A DNA stretch of 64,000 nucleotides from Lysinibacillus sp. OF-1. Lineage in GTDB: Bacteria; Bacillota; Bacilli; Bacillales_A; Planococcaceae. The stretch lies in NCBI RefSeq assembly GCF_028356935.1, contig NZ_CP102798.1, forward strand, positions 620,001 through 684,000. Direction: 5' to 3'. Positions 26,533 through 36,723 of this stretch are shown in pieces (within the stretch, counting starts at the first letter, position 1; every line of letters begins with the position of its first letter). The notes beneath the pieces are model-generated. The model was not told the origin of the DNA. It saw only the letters and a list, made by a program, of their open reading frames with translations, and did not search any database. The position numbers and the translations under genes were made by a program.

Positions 26533-29500
26533 ATGGCAAAGCAAAACAAAGGCCGTAAGTTTTTCGCGGCATCTGCAACAGCTGCATTAGTTGCATCAGC
26601 AATCGTTCCTGTAGCATCTGCAGCACAATTAAATGATTTCGATAAAGTTTCAGGGTACGCTAAAGAGGCAGTTCAAGCTTTAGTTGACAGTGGTGTAATT
26701 CAAGGAGATGCTAACGGCAACTTCAACCCAACTAGCACAATCACTCGTGCACAAGCTGCAACAATCTTCGCAAATGCTCTAGAATTAGAAGCTGAAGGTT
26801 CTGTAGACTTCAAAGACGTAAAAGCTGACGCTTGGTACTACGATGCAATCGCTGCAACTGTAGAATACGGAATCTTTGAAGGTGTAAGCGCAACTGAATT
26901 TGCTCCTAACAAACAATTAACTCGTTCAGAAGCAGCTAAAATTCTTGTTGAAGCTTTCGAATTAGAAGGTGAAGCAGATCTAGGTCAATTCGCTGACGCT
27001 TCAACTGTTAAATCATGGGCTAAATCTTACCTTGAAATCGCAGTAGCAAACGGCGTTATCAAAGGTTCTGAAGCAAATGGTAAAACAAACTTAAACCCAA
27101 ATGCTGCAATTACTCGCCAAGACTTCGCAGTTGTATTCTCACGTACACTTGATACTGTAGATGCAACTCCAAAAGTTGACAAAATCGAAGTAGTTGACGC
27201 TAAAACTTTAAACGTTACTTTAACTGATGGTACTAAAGAAACTGTTACTTTAGAAAAAGCTCTAGAGCCTAACAAAGAAACAGAAGTTACTTTCAAAATC
27301 AAAGACGTTGAGTACACAGCTAAAGTTACTTATGTTGTAACTACAGCTACTGCAGTTAAATCTGTATCTGCAACTAACCTTAAAGAAATCACTGTAGAGT
27401 TCGACGGTAAAGTTGACAAAACATCTGCTGAAGATGTTGATAAATACACTGTTGATAGCTCAATTGAGTTAGATTCAGCTACATTATTAGAAGATGGAAA
27501 AACTGTCCGTTTAGCAGTTAAAGAAGTAAACGGTAAAGTTTTAGAAAACCAAAAATCTTACAAACTTTCAGTGAAAAATGTTAAAGCAGGAGAAAAAACT
27601 ATTGATGCTACTAATGTAGCTTTCACTCCAGTTGATAACACATTGCCAGAAGTTGCAGAAGTGAAATCTCTTGGAACAAAAGCTATTAAAGTAACTTTCT
27701 CTGAGCCAATTAAAAAAGCTTCTACAACAAACTTTAAACTAGATGGTAAATCATTCTTTGGTACTGTTGATGAAGGTTCTCGTGAGTTAATTTTAAAACC
27801 TTATTCTTCTGCAGATTTATCAGTTGGTAAACACAAATTAGAAATCTCAGGTGTTGAAGATTTCGCAGGCTTCAAAGCTTTAACTAAAGAAGTTGAATTT
27901 GAAGTGGCTGAAGATAAAGTTGCTCCTACTGTTAAGAGTGTAAGTGCTACTCTTGAAAAAGTAACTATTACTTTCAGTGAAGAAGTTGATGCAGATACAG
28001 TTTCTAAATCTAACATTTACTGGATGTCAGGTTCAGATAAAAAAGCTGCAGGTTCAGTGAAGAAAATTGCTGGAGATGTTTATGAATTTGACTTCTCTGC
28101 AAATGCACTACCTGGATATGAAATGACATTGTTTGTAGAAGGAGTTAAAGACTACTCAGGTAACCAAATTACTGAAACTCAAGTTAAAGTAAAAGCTGAA
28201 GTAGATCAAACTCGTCCAGAAGTTACTGAAGCTTCTATTAACAAAGTGGATAACAAAAAAATCACTCTTAAATTTAACAAGCAAGTTAAAATTGCTGTTG
28301 GTGATACTAAGTACTTCACATTAACAGATAAAGATGGTAAAGTTGTTCCACTTAAAACTGTTACTGACGAAACTGGTACAGGTGTGAACAAAGTATTTAC
28401 ACTTGAAGCTTATGATGAATTAACAGAAGGCTACAAACTAAAAGTTGTTGGAGTACGTGATACTACAAAACTTCAAAACACAATGAATGATGTAACAGTT
28501 ACTATTACTGGTAAAGATACTGTAGCACCAAAATACGTATCTAACTCAGCAAATAGCAAAACTCGTACAATCATCATCAACTTTAACGAAGAAATGGATT
28601 TAGCAACACTTGCTGATGCTAAAAACTACCTTGTTACAATTAGTGGAAAACAACAACAACTTCCTTCAGGTACAGAAGTAACTCCTGTACAAGGTGGCAA
28701 AGCTGTTCGTATCATCTTCCCAGAATACATTGGTAATGACCTAGTGGGAATCAACGATCCTACTAAAGCTGCTAATGTAACATCATTTAAATTATTAGCA
28801 CTTAAAGATGTTGCTGGTAATATTGTTGAGCAATTTGGTGGAAACGATATTCTTCCAAATACTGCAGCTGCAACATTAACTGCTTATGATAAAAATACTA
28901 TTGAAAATGCAAAATTAACAGAAAAAGGTATTGTGAAAGTTCGCTTCAATCAACCAATTGGTAAAGCTGTAGCTTCTGACTTTACTTTAACTGGTTCAGG
29001 TGTATCTATTGCTTCAGTTGAAACTGATAGTTCAGATCTTGTAACAATTAAGTTATCTGGTGATGTAGGTAGCACAGGATTTACAAATACTTCATTAGTT
29101 GATTTAGGATTAACAGTAAAAACTGATAACAAAATTACAACTACTTCTGGTAACAATGTTACTGGTGCTACTGTAAATGTAAAAGATGCTGTTAAGCCAC
29201 AAGTAGAATTAGCTAAGGATCAACATCGTTTAGTAGTAGATAGCAATAAGATTGAATTACCATTCAGTGAGAACTTAAAAGCTGATGATGTGGCTAACTT
29301 CAAATATGATTTAGTAGTTACTAATGTAAGAACTGGAAAAGTTGTATCTCCAGCAGAATACAAAACAACTCTTAAATCTGGAAAAGCGAATATTATTGAA
29401 ATTGAATTAACAACTTCAACAAACGATGAATATAAAGTAAGTGTGAAGAAAGATGCTTCATTCATTGGGGATGTTGCTGGTAACAAAGCAGTATCATCTG

Positions 29501-30201
29501 CTGAATATTCAACTGCTGTAGGTGCTATTGATACAGTTGCTCCAACAGTTGTAAATGTTACATCAACTGCTAATAATGGATCATACAAAATTGACGATGT
29601 TATTCCAGTAGAAATTACATTTAGTGAAGCTGTAGTAGTATCTGGTGCACCAACTTTAGCACTGAATACTGGTGCTAATGCAACATATGCATCTGGTTCA
29701 GGTACTAACAAACTTGTATTTAACTATACTGTTGTTACAAACCATACTGCTTCTAAGCTTGATGTAACTGGAACAACTGCACTTCAACTTAATGGTGGAA
29801 CTATTAAAGACTCGTCTGGAAACAACGGTGTATTAACTCTTGTTGCTCCAGGAGCTACTGGTTCACTAGGAGCTAATAAAACAATCGTTGTTGATGGAGT
29901 AAAAGTGGGTAATGCATTCACTATTTCTACTACTTCAATCGCAGCAGCTGGAACTGCAACAATTGATTTTGCTGAAGCTTTAGCAGATGCATCAAAAACA
30001 GCAATTGAAACAGCTATCAAAGCTGAAATTTCAGGTCCTGCTTCAACTGATGTGAGCTTCTCTTGGGATGCAAATGGTAAATTAACTATTACTAATAACC
30101 ATGCTGCAACTTCTTTAACATTTACTAATGATGTGACTGTTACAAATGTTGCTGATTTAGCTGGTAACGTTACAGCTTCTGTAGCAATTACTCTAAAATA
30201 A
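26533..30201 (+). CDS. slp: S-layer protein with three N-terminal SLH domains
   Basis: The main surface-array protein, 1222 residues and free of cysteine. Residues 1-30 are a signal peptide (VASA, then AQLNDFDK). Three SLH domains (about 31-205) carry ITRAQAATIF, LTRSEAAKIL and ITRQDFAVVF and bind the pyruvylated secondary wall polymer. The rest is a series of Ig-like, Ser/Thr/Val/Lys-rich beta domains that should form the lattice. The mature N-terminus is very similar to SbpA/SlfB of L. sphaericus. Codon use is strongly biased (GTA, GTT, AAA, ACT), as expected for very high expression. GGGAGGA precedes ATG 26533 by 9 nt, after a long multi-promoter leader, and a 12-bp terminator follows. Confidence 0.97.
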   Translation: MAKQNKGRKFFAASATAALVASAIVPVASAAQLNDFDKVSGYAKEAVQALVDSGVIQGDANGNFNPTSTITRAQAATIFANALELEAEGSVDFKDVKADAWYYDAIAATVEYGIFEGVSATEFAPNKQLTRSEAAKILVEAFELEGEADLGQFADASTVKSWAKSYLEIAVANGVIKGSEANGKTNLNPNAAITRQDFAVVFSRTLDTVDATPKVDKIEVVDAKTLNVTLTDGTKETVTLEKALEPNKETEVTFKIKDVEYTAKVTYVVTTATAVKSVSATNLKEITVEFDGKVDKTSAEDVDKYTVDSSIELDSATLLEDGKTVRLAVKEVNGKVLENQKSYKLSVKNVKAGEKTIDATNVAFTPVDNTLPEVAEVKSLGTKAIKVTFSEPIKKASTTNFKLDGKSFFGTVDEGSRELILKPYSSADLSVGKHKLEISGVEDFAGFKALTKEVEFEVAEDKVAPTVKSVSATLEKVTITFSEEVDADTVSKSNIYWMSGSDKKAAGSVKKIAGDVYEFDFSANALPGYEMTLFVEGVKDYSGNQITETQVKVKAEVDQTRPEVTEASINKVDNKKITLKFNKQVKIAVGDTKYFTLTDKDGKVVPLKTVTDETGTGVNKVFTLEAYDELTEGYKLKVVGVRDTTKLQNTMNDVTVTITGKDTVAPKYVSNSANSKTRTIIINFNEEMDLATLADAKNYLVTISGKQQQLPSGTEVTPVQGGKAVRIIFPEYIGNDLVGINDPTKAANVTSFKLLALKDVAGNIVEQFGGNDILPNTAAATLTAYDKNTIENAKLTEKGIVKVRFNQPIGKAVASDFTLTGSGVSIASVETDSSDLVTIKLSGDVGSTGFTNTSLVDLGLTVKTDNKITTTSGNNVTGATVNVKDAVKPQVELAKDQHRLVVDSNKIELPFSENLKADDVANFKYDLVVTNVRTGKVVSPAEYKTTLKSGKANIIEIELTTSTNDEYKVSVKKDASFIGDVAGNKAVSSAEYSTAVGAIDTVAPTVVNVTSTANNGSYKIDDVIPVEITFSEAVVVSGAPTLALNTGANATYASGSGTNKLVFNYTVVTNHTASKLDVTGTTALQLNGGTIKDSSGNNGVLTLVAPGATGSLGANKTIVVDGVKVGNAFTISTTSIAAAGTATIDFAEALADASKTAIETAIKAEISGPASTDVSFSWDANGKLTITNNHAATSLTFTNDVTVTNVADLAGNVTASVAITLK

Positions 30202-30240
30202 TATTTATTTATCATAATATTATTAATAATCGATGTTTTA

Positions 30241-30273
30241 AACTCTGTGGAGCCCTCTCCACAGAGTTTTTTT
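30241..30273 (+). terminator. strong terminator of the S-layer gene
   Basis: AACTCTGTGGAG (30241-30252) pairs perfectly with CTCCACAGAGTT (30257-30268) around CCCT and is followed by five T bases. Confidence 0.95.
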
Positions 30274-30900
30274 GAATTTTGTTACTCCCCTCATTCATCT
30301 ATCCCTAATAAATTTTTAAGTGATTGAAAGTTATAATAAATATAAAAATAAGATTAGAAAAACATTATTTATATATTGCACAAGTGAAATTAATACACTA
30401 CAAAAAACGAATTCGATATCATCTAACTAAGTATCATTAACGAAAATCAGCTATATTTATAGTGTTCACATCTGTCCAATCAAGCATCGTCCAACCTAGA
30501 GATGTTTTGAATGTAGTAATCCTCAAATACTTCATTTTCTATGGTGATTACCCAAAAGTATGTAACTTTTTTTTATAAAACAAGTCTAATTAAGAAAATA
30601 TAACTTTACTGGAAGTTCTAATAGTAATGAAGTTACTTATCAAATATTATGCACATATAATTTGATAAAAAGCTGACTTCATTACCTTTAAAATACAGTA
30701 CGATGGGGGTTATACATAAGGATTTATCAAGTAGCAATGAGTTTGATAGAAAATGTTCATGGAGATTTGGAAATAGCCTTTTCTTTCTATGAAGCTTTTG
30801 AAGGAGAGGGGTTAGCACTCTAGTACCGAATTCAACTCTTTTCGATAAAAATCCCACATTTTAGGGTTTTTTCGTGTTAAGATGTTAAAGACTATGGAAT
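30274..30900. other. long AT-rich gene-free stretch
   Basis: I see no gene with start signals here. A terminator-like hairpin (AAATCCC near 30848 with GGGTTTTTT near 30863) lies about 45 bp before the next ribosome binding site. Promoter elements for the next gene were not resolved. Confidence 0.4.
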
Positions 30901-30918
30901 GTGAAAAAGGAGATTAGC

Positions 30919-32811
30919 ATGTTTAAGAAACTTAGGAATACATGTATTGTATCGGCAGTTGCTTTGGCTACTATTTTGCCTGGACAAGCATCTGCAACAG
31001 CTATTAGTAAAGATGGAATTCAGATAAAAAACAATGTTTCGATTACGATTAATGGAGAGACGATTAGTGTCAATGACCCTATCTTAAATAAATCGGATTT
31101 CTTATTATTACCGATGCGTGCATTATATGAAGCGATTGGTGCGAATGTGGAGTGGAATAAGGATACATTGACAGCGTCAGCTACTCGAAATGGTAAGCTT
31201 GTCGATTTAACGATTGACTCTATGAACGCATTAGTAGATGGGGAAGAGGTGGCGATGGATGTCGCACCGTTTATGTATAAGGACCGAACTTATATGCCAT
31301 TACGCTTTGTCAGTGAAAACTTTGATGGCACTGTGAATTGGGACCCCGATACTCAAAGTGTAGATATTACGCTATCTGATGAAACACCAGAGCAACCTCA
31401 AGAAAACCCATATATTTTACATATTAATAATCATCGCATTGTGATGAAAGATCCAATTGTGATGAAGCAATCAAGATCCTACATCCCAGCGAATTATATA
31501 TATGAATACCTTGATGATTCAACAGGTATGTGGCTACCAGATAACTCTTTTGAATTACAAATAGCTGGCATGAGCTTTGTTTTTAAGGATAACAGTAATC
31601 AAGTTTTAGTGAATAATGAAGTTGTCACTTTAGAAGAGGTTCCTTTTGTTCAAAAAGGGAAGATGTACGTTCCTATTACCTTTGTAGTGAATGCATTAGG
31701 CGGAAACTTGCGTTATATAAGTGAAAAACGAGAAATGTATTTATATGTCTATCATTATATGTATACAAGCTCTTTCCTTGAAAAATCATTTGGCTCAACA
31801 GCTTATCCAGAAGCCGTTCCTTCTGCTCGTTTAGAGGGAGATCGTGATTTATTTATTAGTGACAACCCAGAAACTTTAACACGTAAATTAGTTCCTAAAT
31901 CAAATGCTACGCTTGCACAATATGATGTTAATGCAACAGCAGCAACGAATAAGCACCGTATCTTTGGTTGGCATTATAACACATTAGGGACAGATGTGAA
32001 GCTTGGGATTACGGTTCAAAATAAATCTACTACAGAGAGTATTAAGGTAACAGAATCGAAGGGCATTAACCAAAAAACTGGGAACAGCTGGGTAGGCCAC
32101 GATATTGGTTTAACGATTGCTGATGCTGTTTTAAATAACAAGCTTCAAAGATCAACAAGTAAAGGTACTGTGATTGAACCAGGAGAAACAAAGGTTATTG
32201 AAACATACGATTTAGAATACGACTATATCATTGGTTTTTTACATGATTTAGATATCCAAGCGGCTAACGGTGGAAAGCCAGAGTATACAATTCGTACAGT
32301 GCTTACAAAGGATAATAGTGACTTAAGAACGATTCAATCAGAGCAGGTTGCTGTTGATGAATATGCTAAACATCCAAGGGGTGCTTGGCCAAGTGCTACA
32401 ATTCTAGCAGAGCTACCAGCTTATACAGTAGATTCTCCAGAGGTAGGCTATAACATTTCTAACGGCCGTACAGATCATTTACAAACGGCTGAAAATTCCT
32501 TCTCGCAAATCAATGGAGCAATAGGGAATCCAGGTCATTTTGGCATGAACTATAAGGTGTCGATTCCAGTGGTGAATTCATCTGGCACATCAAAAACGAT
32601 TAAGATGAAATTAGCTGGTCGTGGTGGTTTATATAGTGGTGCTATTAAGGTCAATGGCAAAGTATATTTAGTGCCTTCTTTACGAGTAGGAACAGAATAT
32701 GTTGAGCTGCCAGAGTACACAATTGATGGTTCATCAGGAACAATTGAATTAGAACTAATGCATGCTGGTGGTGTCAATCTTCCAGTAGCTATCTATGTAG
32801 GAACAAAATAA
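30919..32811 (+). CDS. exported protein with two copper-amine-oxidase N-terminal-like domains
   Basis: A 630-residue secreted protein. Residues 1-27 are a signal peptide (ATILPGQASA). Two copies of the CuAO-N1 fold follow: about 38-155 (LLPMRALYEAIGANVEWN, then YMPLRFVSENFDGTVNWD) and about 165-290 (SYIPANYIYEYL, YVPITFVVNALGGNLRYI). This domain is common in Bacillus/Paenibacillus surface proteins and is probably an adhesion or wall-binding module, not an oxidase. Residues 300-630 look beta-rich and I do not recognise them. No SLH or LPXTG anchor is seen. ATG 30919 follows AAGGAGAT. Confidence 0.8.
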   Translation: MFKKLRNTCIVSAVALATILPGQASATAISKDGIQIKNNVSITINGETISVNDPILNKSDFLLLPMRALYEAIGANVEWNKDTLTASATRNGKLVDLTIDSMNALVDGEEVAMDVAPFMYKDRTYMPLRFVSENFDGTVNWDPDTQSVDITLSDETPEQPQENPYILHINNHRIVMKDPIVMKQSRSYIPANYIYEYLDDSTGMWLPDNSFELQIAGMSFVFKDNSNQVLVNNEVVTLEEVPFVQKGKMYVPITFVVNALGGNLRYISEKREMYLYVYHYMYTSSFLEKSFGSTAYPEAVPSARLEGDRDLFISDNPETLTRKLVPKSNATLAQYDVNATAATNKHRIFGWHYNTLGTDVKLGITVQNKSTTESIKVTESKGINQKTGNSWVGHDIGLTIADAVLNNKLQRSTSKGTVIEPGETKVIETYDLEYDYIIGFLHDLDIQAANGGKPEYTIRTVLTKDNSDLRTIQSEQVAVDEYAKHPRGAWPSATILAELPAYTVDSPEVGYNISNGRTDHLQTAENSFSQINGAIGNPGHFGMNYKVSIPVVNSSGTSKTIKMKLAGRGGLYSGAIKVNGKVYLVPSLRVGTEYVELPEYTIDGSSGTIELELMHAGGVNLPVAIYVGTK

Positions 32812-32820
32812 AAAAGTCAC

Positions 32821-32852
32821 TGGCACGGGTCATGTGACATGAGATCGTGCCA
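32821..32852 (+). promoter_or_regulatory. two-part hairpin between the CuAO-like gene and the SLH glycosidase gene
   Basis: TGGCACG (32821-32827) pairs with CGTGCCA (32846-32852), and inside it TCATGT pairs with ACATGA. It has no T-run, so it may attenuate rather than stop transcription into the next gene. Confidence 0.5.
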
Positions 32853-32880
32853 TACTTTGAATATATTCGGAGTGAAGAAA

Positions 32881-35373
32881 TTGGCAAGAAAACTAGTAAC
32901 AATTATTGTAGCCCTATTTGTGCTTATACTAACAGTTAGCCCAATCAATGGACAAGCAGCTGGTTTAGGCAATAAAGTCAGTGAAGTTAAAACGGAGGTT
33001 TCACCACAGGTAACACATATACAGCAAAGCTATACTTCAGGTTCTATTCGTGAGTTTGTAAATGTTTTAGATGTTAATTTAAATAATACATATACAAAAT
33101 TAGAAATCGGTATGCCCAATCCTATTAATTCATTAAAAACAACATCAGCGATGGCAAAGCAAAATACGTATGATGGACATCGTGTTGTGGGAGCTGTCAA
33201 TGCTTCTTACTTTTTAGGTAATGGTATGCCCGCGAACTTGTTAGCGGAAAAAAATGAAATAGTGAACTATGGTATTTTAGGAGATACGTATGATAGCCCA
33301 ACACAAAAACCAGTTGCGTTTGGTTTATCAAAATCAGGGAAAGCGATAGCAGATTATTATACAACAAATCTAACGTTCCAAGTGAATGGCAAAAGCTATC
33401 CTATTGATCTCATTAATAGTGAACGAGGAACGAATAAAACAGTTTTATATACACCTGAAAAAAGAACGACAGGTACCAATACATGGGGTGTAGAATTAGT
33501 GGTGACAGGTGCTAGCCAAGATACAAATGTCTTGCATTTTGGCGATCAGTTTTCAGGCACAGTTTCGCATGTAACAGCCTATGGGGCAGAAGGTAACTCA
33601 TCTGTACCAGCGGATGGCTTTGTTATTTCTGTTCAAAATAAAGAGTTAGCTGCTGAATTAAGTACAATTACTTCAGGCACGAATGTGGATGTAAGCTTAT
33701 CCATTGATCAAAAATGGATGGATGCTCAATTCATTTTAGCTGCTGGACCAATGCTAGTGCGAAACGGCAAAGTAGATATTTCGATGCCGACGAATTCTGG
33801 TTTTGCTTCAACACGTAGTCCACGTACAGCAGTTGCAGTGGATGCCACTGGTACGAAGGTATCTCTTGTAACAATTGATGGTCGCATAAGCGGTCACAGT
33901 AATGGTGTGAATTTATCAGATTTAGCTTCTCATTTAATTTCAATGGGCGCTTCTTCGGCTATTAACTTAGATGGAGGCGGCTCTACAGCGATGGTCGTGC
34001 GTAATCCAGGTGGCTATTTTGCCAACCTAGTGAACAGACCATCAGAGGGCAGTGAACGTCGTGTATCAGCCATTTTGCAGGTTGTGAATACAGCGCCACC
34101 AGGACAAGCAAAATCGATTACATTAAGTAGTGTAAGTCAAGTAATGAAAGGTTCGTCTGTAGATATGCAGGTAGCAAGTGCCTATGATCAATACTTGAAT
34201 CCGATGACGATCAACCCAGCCAATATGAAATGGACTGTGGAAGGAAATATCGGAAAAATGGATGGGGCAACCTTTACCGCTACACAAAAAGGTGAAGGGA
34301 AAATTATCGCAGAATATGAAGGAATCCGTACGTCTACACCTGTAAAAGTAATAGACTTAGCAGAAAAACCTATTGTACTAGATAGCTTCGATAATGCGTC
34401 ATCTTGGACAACTGAAGTGGCAAAAGCCAATGCTTCATTAGCAAACTCTAAAGAGTATGCTAGACAGGGAACTGCTAGCTTACAATTAAACTATGATTTT
34501 ACGACAGCAGGCACAGGCACAAAAGCGGCCTATATGGTTGCTAAGACACCAATTGCTATGACAGGTCAGCCTAAAAACATCGGTCTTTGGGTATTTGGTG
34601 ATGGCGGTAAGCATTGGCTAAGAGGTGTAGTTGTTGATGGTTCTGGCGCTAAGCATACGATTGATTTCACAAGTCAGGGCGGTTTAGACTGGAATGGCTG
34701 GAAGTACGTTACGGCGAATATTCCGAGTGATTTAGCGCAGCCATTGAAATTTGAACGTTTATATGTTGCTCAACCAACAGCGTCTCTTCAAAAGAAAGGG
34801 CAGCTATACTTCGATCAATTACAGGCTGTCTATAAAGATAATCATGAGGAATTAATTTATACAGATGTTGCAAAAGGACATTGGGCATTTTCTGAAATCC
34901 AAAGCCTAAACAATAAATCGCTTATTAAAGGGTATGCCAATGGAACATTTAAGCCAGAAGCATCGATTACTCGTGCAGAGGCAGCAACAATCATTGCTAG
35001 AGCTTTAAATCTAACAACGACGAAGGATTCAAGCTTTAAAGATGTGAGTAAAGGTCACTATGCTTACAGTGCCATTGCTGCCGTAGAGCAGGCTGGTATT
35101 ATTAAAGGGCAAGAAGCAGGGAAGTTTAATCCAAATGGACAGCTTTCACGTGCAGAAATGGCTGCGATTTTAACAAGAGCGTACAAATTAACAGGTACAA
35201 GTAAGGTAAGCTTCACAGATGTTAAATCAACACATTGGGCATATAGCAATATCCAAGCACTTGTGGCGAATAATTTAACTGGAGGTTTCCCAGACAATAC
35301 ATTTAGACCAGATGCACAAATTACACGTGCTCAATTTGCAAGCTTCTTAAATAGATGCTTATCATTCAAATAA
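32881..35373 (+). CDS. SLH-anchored phosphodiester glycosidase (NAGPA-domain) protein
   Basis: An 830-residue exported protein. A signal peptide (about 1-27, ending INGQAAG) is followed by a NAGPA/phosphodiester glycosidase domain (about 60-400) with VVGAVNASYF, LAAGPMLVRNG, RSPRTAVAVD and AINLDGGGSTAMVV. This fold cleaves GlcNAc-phosphodiester bonds. Next come an Ig-like segment, a beta-sandwich region (510-660) and three C-terminal SLH domains with ITRAEAATII, LSRAEMAAIL and ITRAQFASFL. A wall-polymer or teichoic substrate is inferred. The frame opens at 32839, but GGAGTG at 32869-32874 supports TTG 32881, which gives a clean signal peptide. Confidence 0.88.
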   Translation: MARKLVTIIVALFVLILTVSPINGQAAGLGNKVSEVKTEVSPQVTHIQQSYTSGSIREFVNVLDVNLNNTYTKLEIGMPNPINSLKTTSAMAKQNTYDGHRVVGAVNASYFLGNGMPANLLAEKNEIVNYGILGDTYDSPTQKPVAFGLSKSGKAIADYYTTNLTFQVNGKSYPIDLINSERGTNKTVLYTPEKRTTGTNTWGVELVVTGASQDTNVLHFGDQFSGTVSHVTAYGAEGNSSVPADGFVISVQNKELAAELSTITSGTNVDVSLSIDQKWMDAQFILAAGPMLVRNGKVDISMPTNSGFASTRSPRTAVAVDATGTKVSLVTIDGRISGHSNGVNLSDLASHLISMGASSAINLDGGGSTAMVVRNPGGYFANLVNRPSEGSERRVSAILQVVNTAPPGQAKSITLSSVSQVMKGSSVDMQVASAYDQYLNPMTINPANMKWTVEGNIGKMDGATFTATQKGEGKIIAEYEGIRTSTPVKVIDLAEKPIVLDSFDNASSWTTEVAKANASLANSKEYARQGTASLQLNYDFTTAGTGTKAAYMVAKTPIAMTGQPKNIGLWVFGDGGKHWLRGVVVDGSGAKHTIDFTSQGGLDWNGWKYVTANIPSDLAQPLKFERLYVAQPTASLQKKGQLYFDQLQAVYKDNHEELIYTDVAKGHWAFSEIQSLNNKSLIKGYANGTFKPEASITRAEAATIIARALNLTTTKDSSFKDVSKGHYAYSAIAAVEQAGIIKGQEAGKFNPNGQLSRAEMAAILTRAYKLTGTSKVSFTDVKSTHWAYSNIQALVANNLTGGFPDNTFRPDAQITRAQFASFLNRCLSFK

Positions 35374-35380
35374 TATTGAT

Positions 35381-35409
35381 GAATCCCCTGTAGCTACTAC
35401 AGGGGATTC
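35381..35409 (+). terminator. first hairpin after the SLH glycosidase gene
   Basis: GAATCCCCTGTAG (35381-35393) pairs exactly with CTACAGGGGATTC (35397-35409) around a 3-nt loop. The following T-run is poor. Confidence 0.6.
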
Positions 35410-35418
35410 GTTCGTAGC

Positions 35419-35461
35419 AAAAAAATCCGCTTAGCTCATAAGAGAGCGAAGCGGATTTTTT
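35419..35461. terminator. bidirectional terminator between converging genes
   Basis: AAAAATCCGCTT (35421-35432) pairs with AAGCGGATTTTT (35449-35460), with T-runs on both strands. It serves the rightward SLH gene and the leftward adaptor gene. Confidence 0.85.
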
Positions 35462-35463
35462 AT

Positions 35464-36723
35464 TTAGAATACAATGTATTTCACATATTGTTTCCAAGTT
35501 AAATCTTTAAAATGGCTCCATTGTATTTTCTCAACAGGCAATGTGCGGAAGGTATAGGCTGTAATATTACGTTTCTCATTAGAGAGCATTGGCGTGCCTT
35601 CCTCTACATAGTCCATAAAAATAGCGGATTTCGCTGTGTTAAATTGCACATTGATATCGATCAGCTGGATTTTGCCCTCCTGATTGATAATATAAAGCTT
35701 TTTATTTCCTTTTTTAGTCGTCGCTAGCCACGATTTATCGACTTTGTAAGAATCGAATGCTTCATTGACAATAATGGATGCCTTGCCTGTAGTTGAAAAT
35801 GGGATGTCCTCTAATGGAGCAACTTGCTGTAACGTTACTTCATAATTTGTTGGCTGTGGTAAAGCTGCTGTTTTGGCTAGCTCATTTGCCCAAAATGTAT
35901 GATCATCTGTAGCGATCATTTGTTTTTCTAAAACCACACCTGATAAGGCATCTTTAACATGTTTGACTTTAAAATCAACGGTTTGGCCTTCCTGTACCTT
36001 TTGCCATTCCTTTTCTGATAAATAGGCATACATTGCTTTTTCATTAGAATAGATTTCAAACGTTACTGTACCAGCTTCTTCTTTAATGGCAGATATGATA
36101 CCGTCAATAGGGCTGACAATGCCTTGTCGAGATTGAATTTGTGTAATTTGTGCTTCAATTAGCGCAATTTGACGATTTGTTTCGGCAATATGTCGATTTA
36201 ACAGTGCAACGGCTGTCGATGCTGAATTTTGTTGAGCAAGCTCTAATTTTAGCGTAACAGATAGTTTATCATTGATTTGGTCCGTATTAATCGAGCTTTT
36301 CGGATTAGAGCCATCTCCATATTCATCCTCAATTTGGTCGAGTGCATCCTGTAAATCACTTAATTCTGTTTCATAGGCAGTACGTTCTGATTCAAGCTTT
36401 GTTATCTCTTCATCTACCTCATCCGTTTGATAGGTAGCAAGCAAATCATTCATCATCACTTCCTGACCACGCTTTACATTCACAGCCGATAAGCTAGTTG
36501 CATCAGCCGTAATCGTAAATGTTTCAGCAGGTGCTACAATCGTTTCTTTATTGACACGCTCAGTATTTGTGCCGATATAAGCTTTTTGAAACTCGTTGAT
36601 AAAGTAGGATCGTGTGATGTTGCTATCATTCTTGAACACTAAATAAGCATTTATACCGATTACTAGCATCGCCAACACAATGGTCATACTTGTCCATGGT
36701 CTTGCTTTGATAAATGCCATCAT
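35464..36723 (-). CDS. membrane-fusion (HlyD/YknX-like) adaptor protein
   Basis: A 419-residue protein anchored by one N-terminal membrane segment (about 11-30). It has a split barrel-sandwich hybrid domain around a central coiled coil (about 95-215), with VSPIDGIISAIKEEAGTV as the second lipoyl half. Such adaptors work with ABC exporters; YknX of B. subtilis does so with YknYZ and the Yip1 protein YknW. Here its ATG overlaps the stop of a Yip1-type gene (ATGA), but no ATPase or permease gene lies nearby. The substrate is unknown. Confidence 0.8.
   Translation of the reverse strand: MMAFIKARPWTSMTIVLAMLVIGINAYLVFKNDSNITRSYFINEFQKAYIGTNTERVNKETIVAPAETFTITADATSLSAVNVKRGQEVMMNDLLATYQTDEVDEEITKLESERTAYETELSDLQDALDQIEDEYGDGSNPKSSINTDQINDKLSVTLKLELAQQNSASTAVALLNRHIAETNRQIALIEAQITQIQSRQGIVSPIDGIISAIKEEAGTVTFEIYSNEKAMYAYLSEKEWQKVQEGQTVDFKVKHVKDALSGVVLEKQMIATDDHTFWANELAKTAALPQPTNYEVTLQQVAPLEDIPFSTTGKASIIVNEAFDSYKVDKSWLATTKKGNKKLYIINQEGKIQLIDINVQFNTAKSAIFMDYVEEGTPMLSNEKRNITAYTFRTLPVEKIQWSHFKDLTWKQYVKYIVF

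Noticed and set aside
30633-30857. 74-codon minus-strand ORF before the CuAO-like gene
   Set aside because: No start signal and no recognisable domain; the region is AT-rich and looks non-coding.
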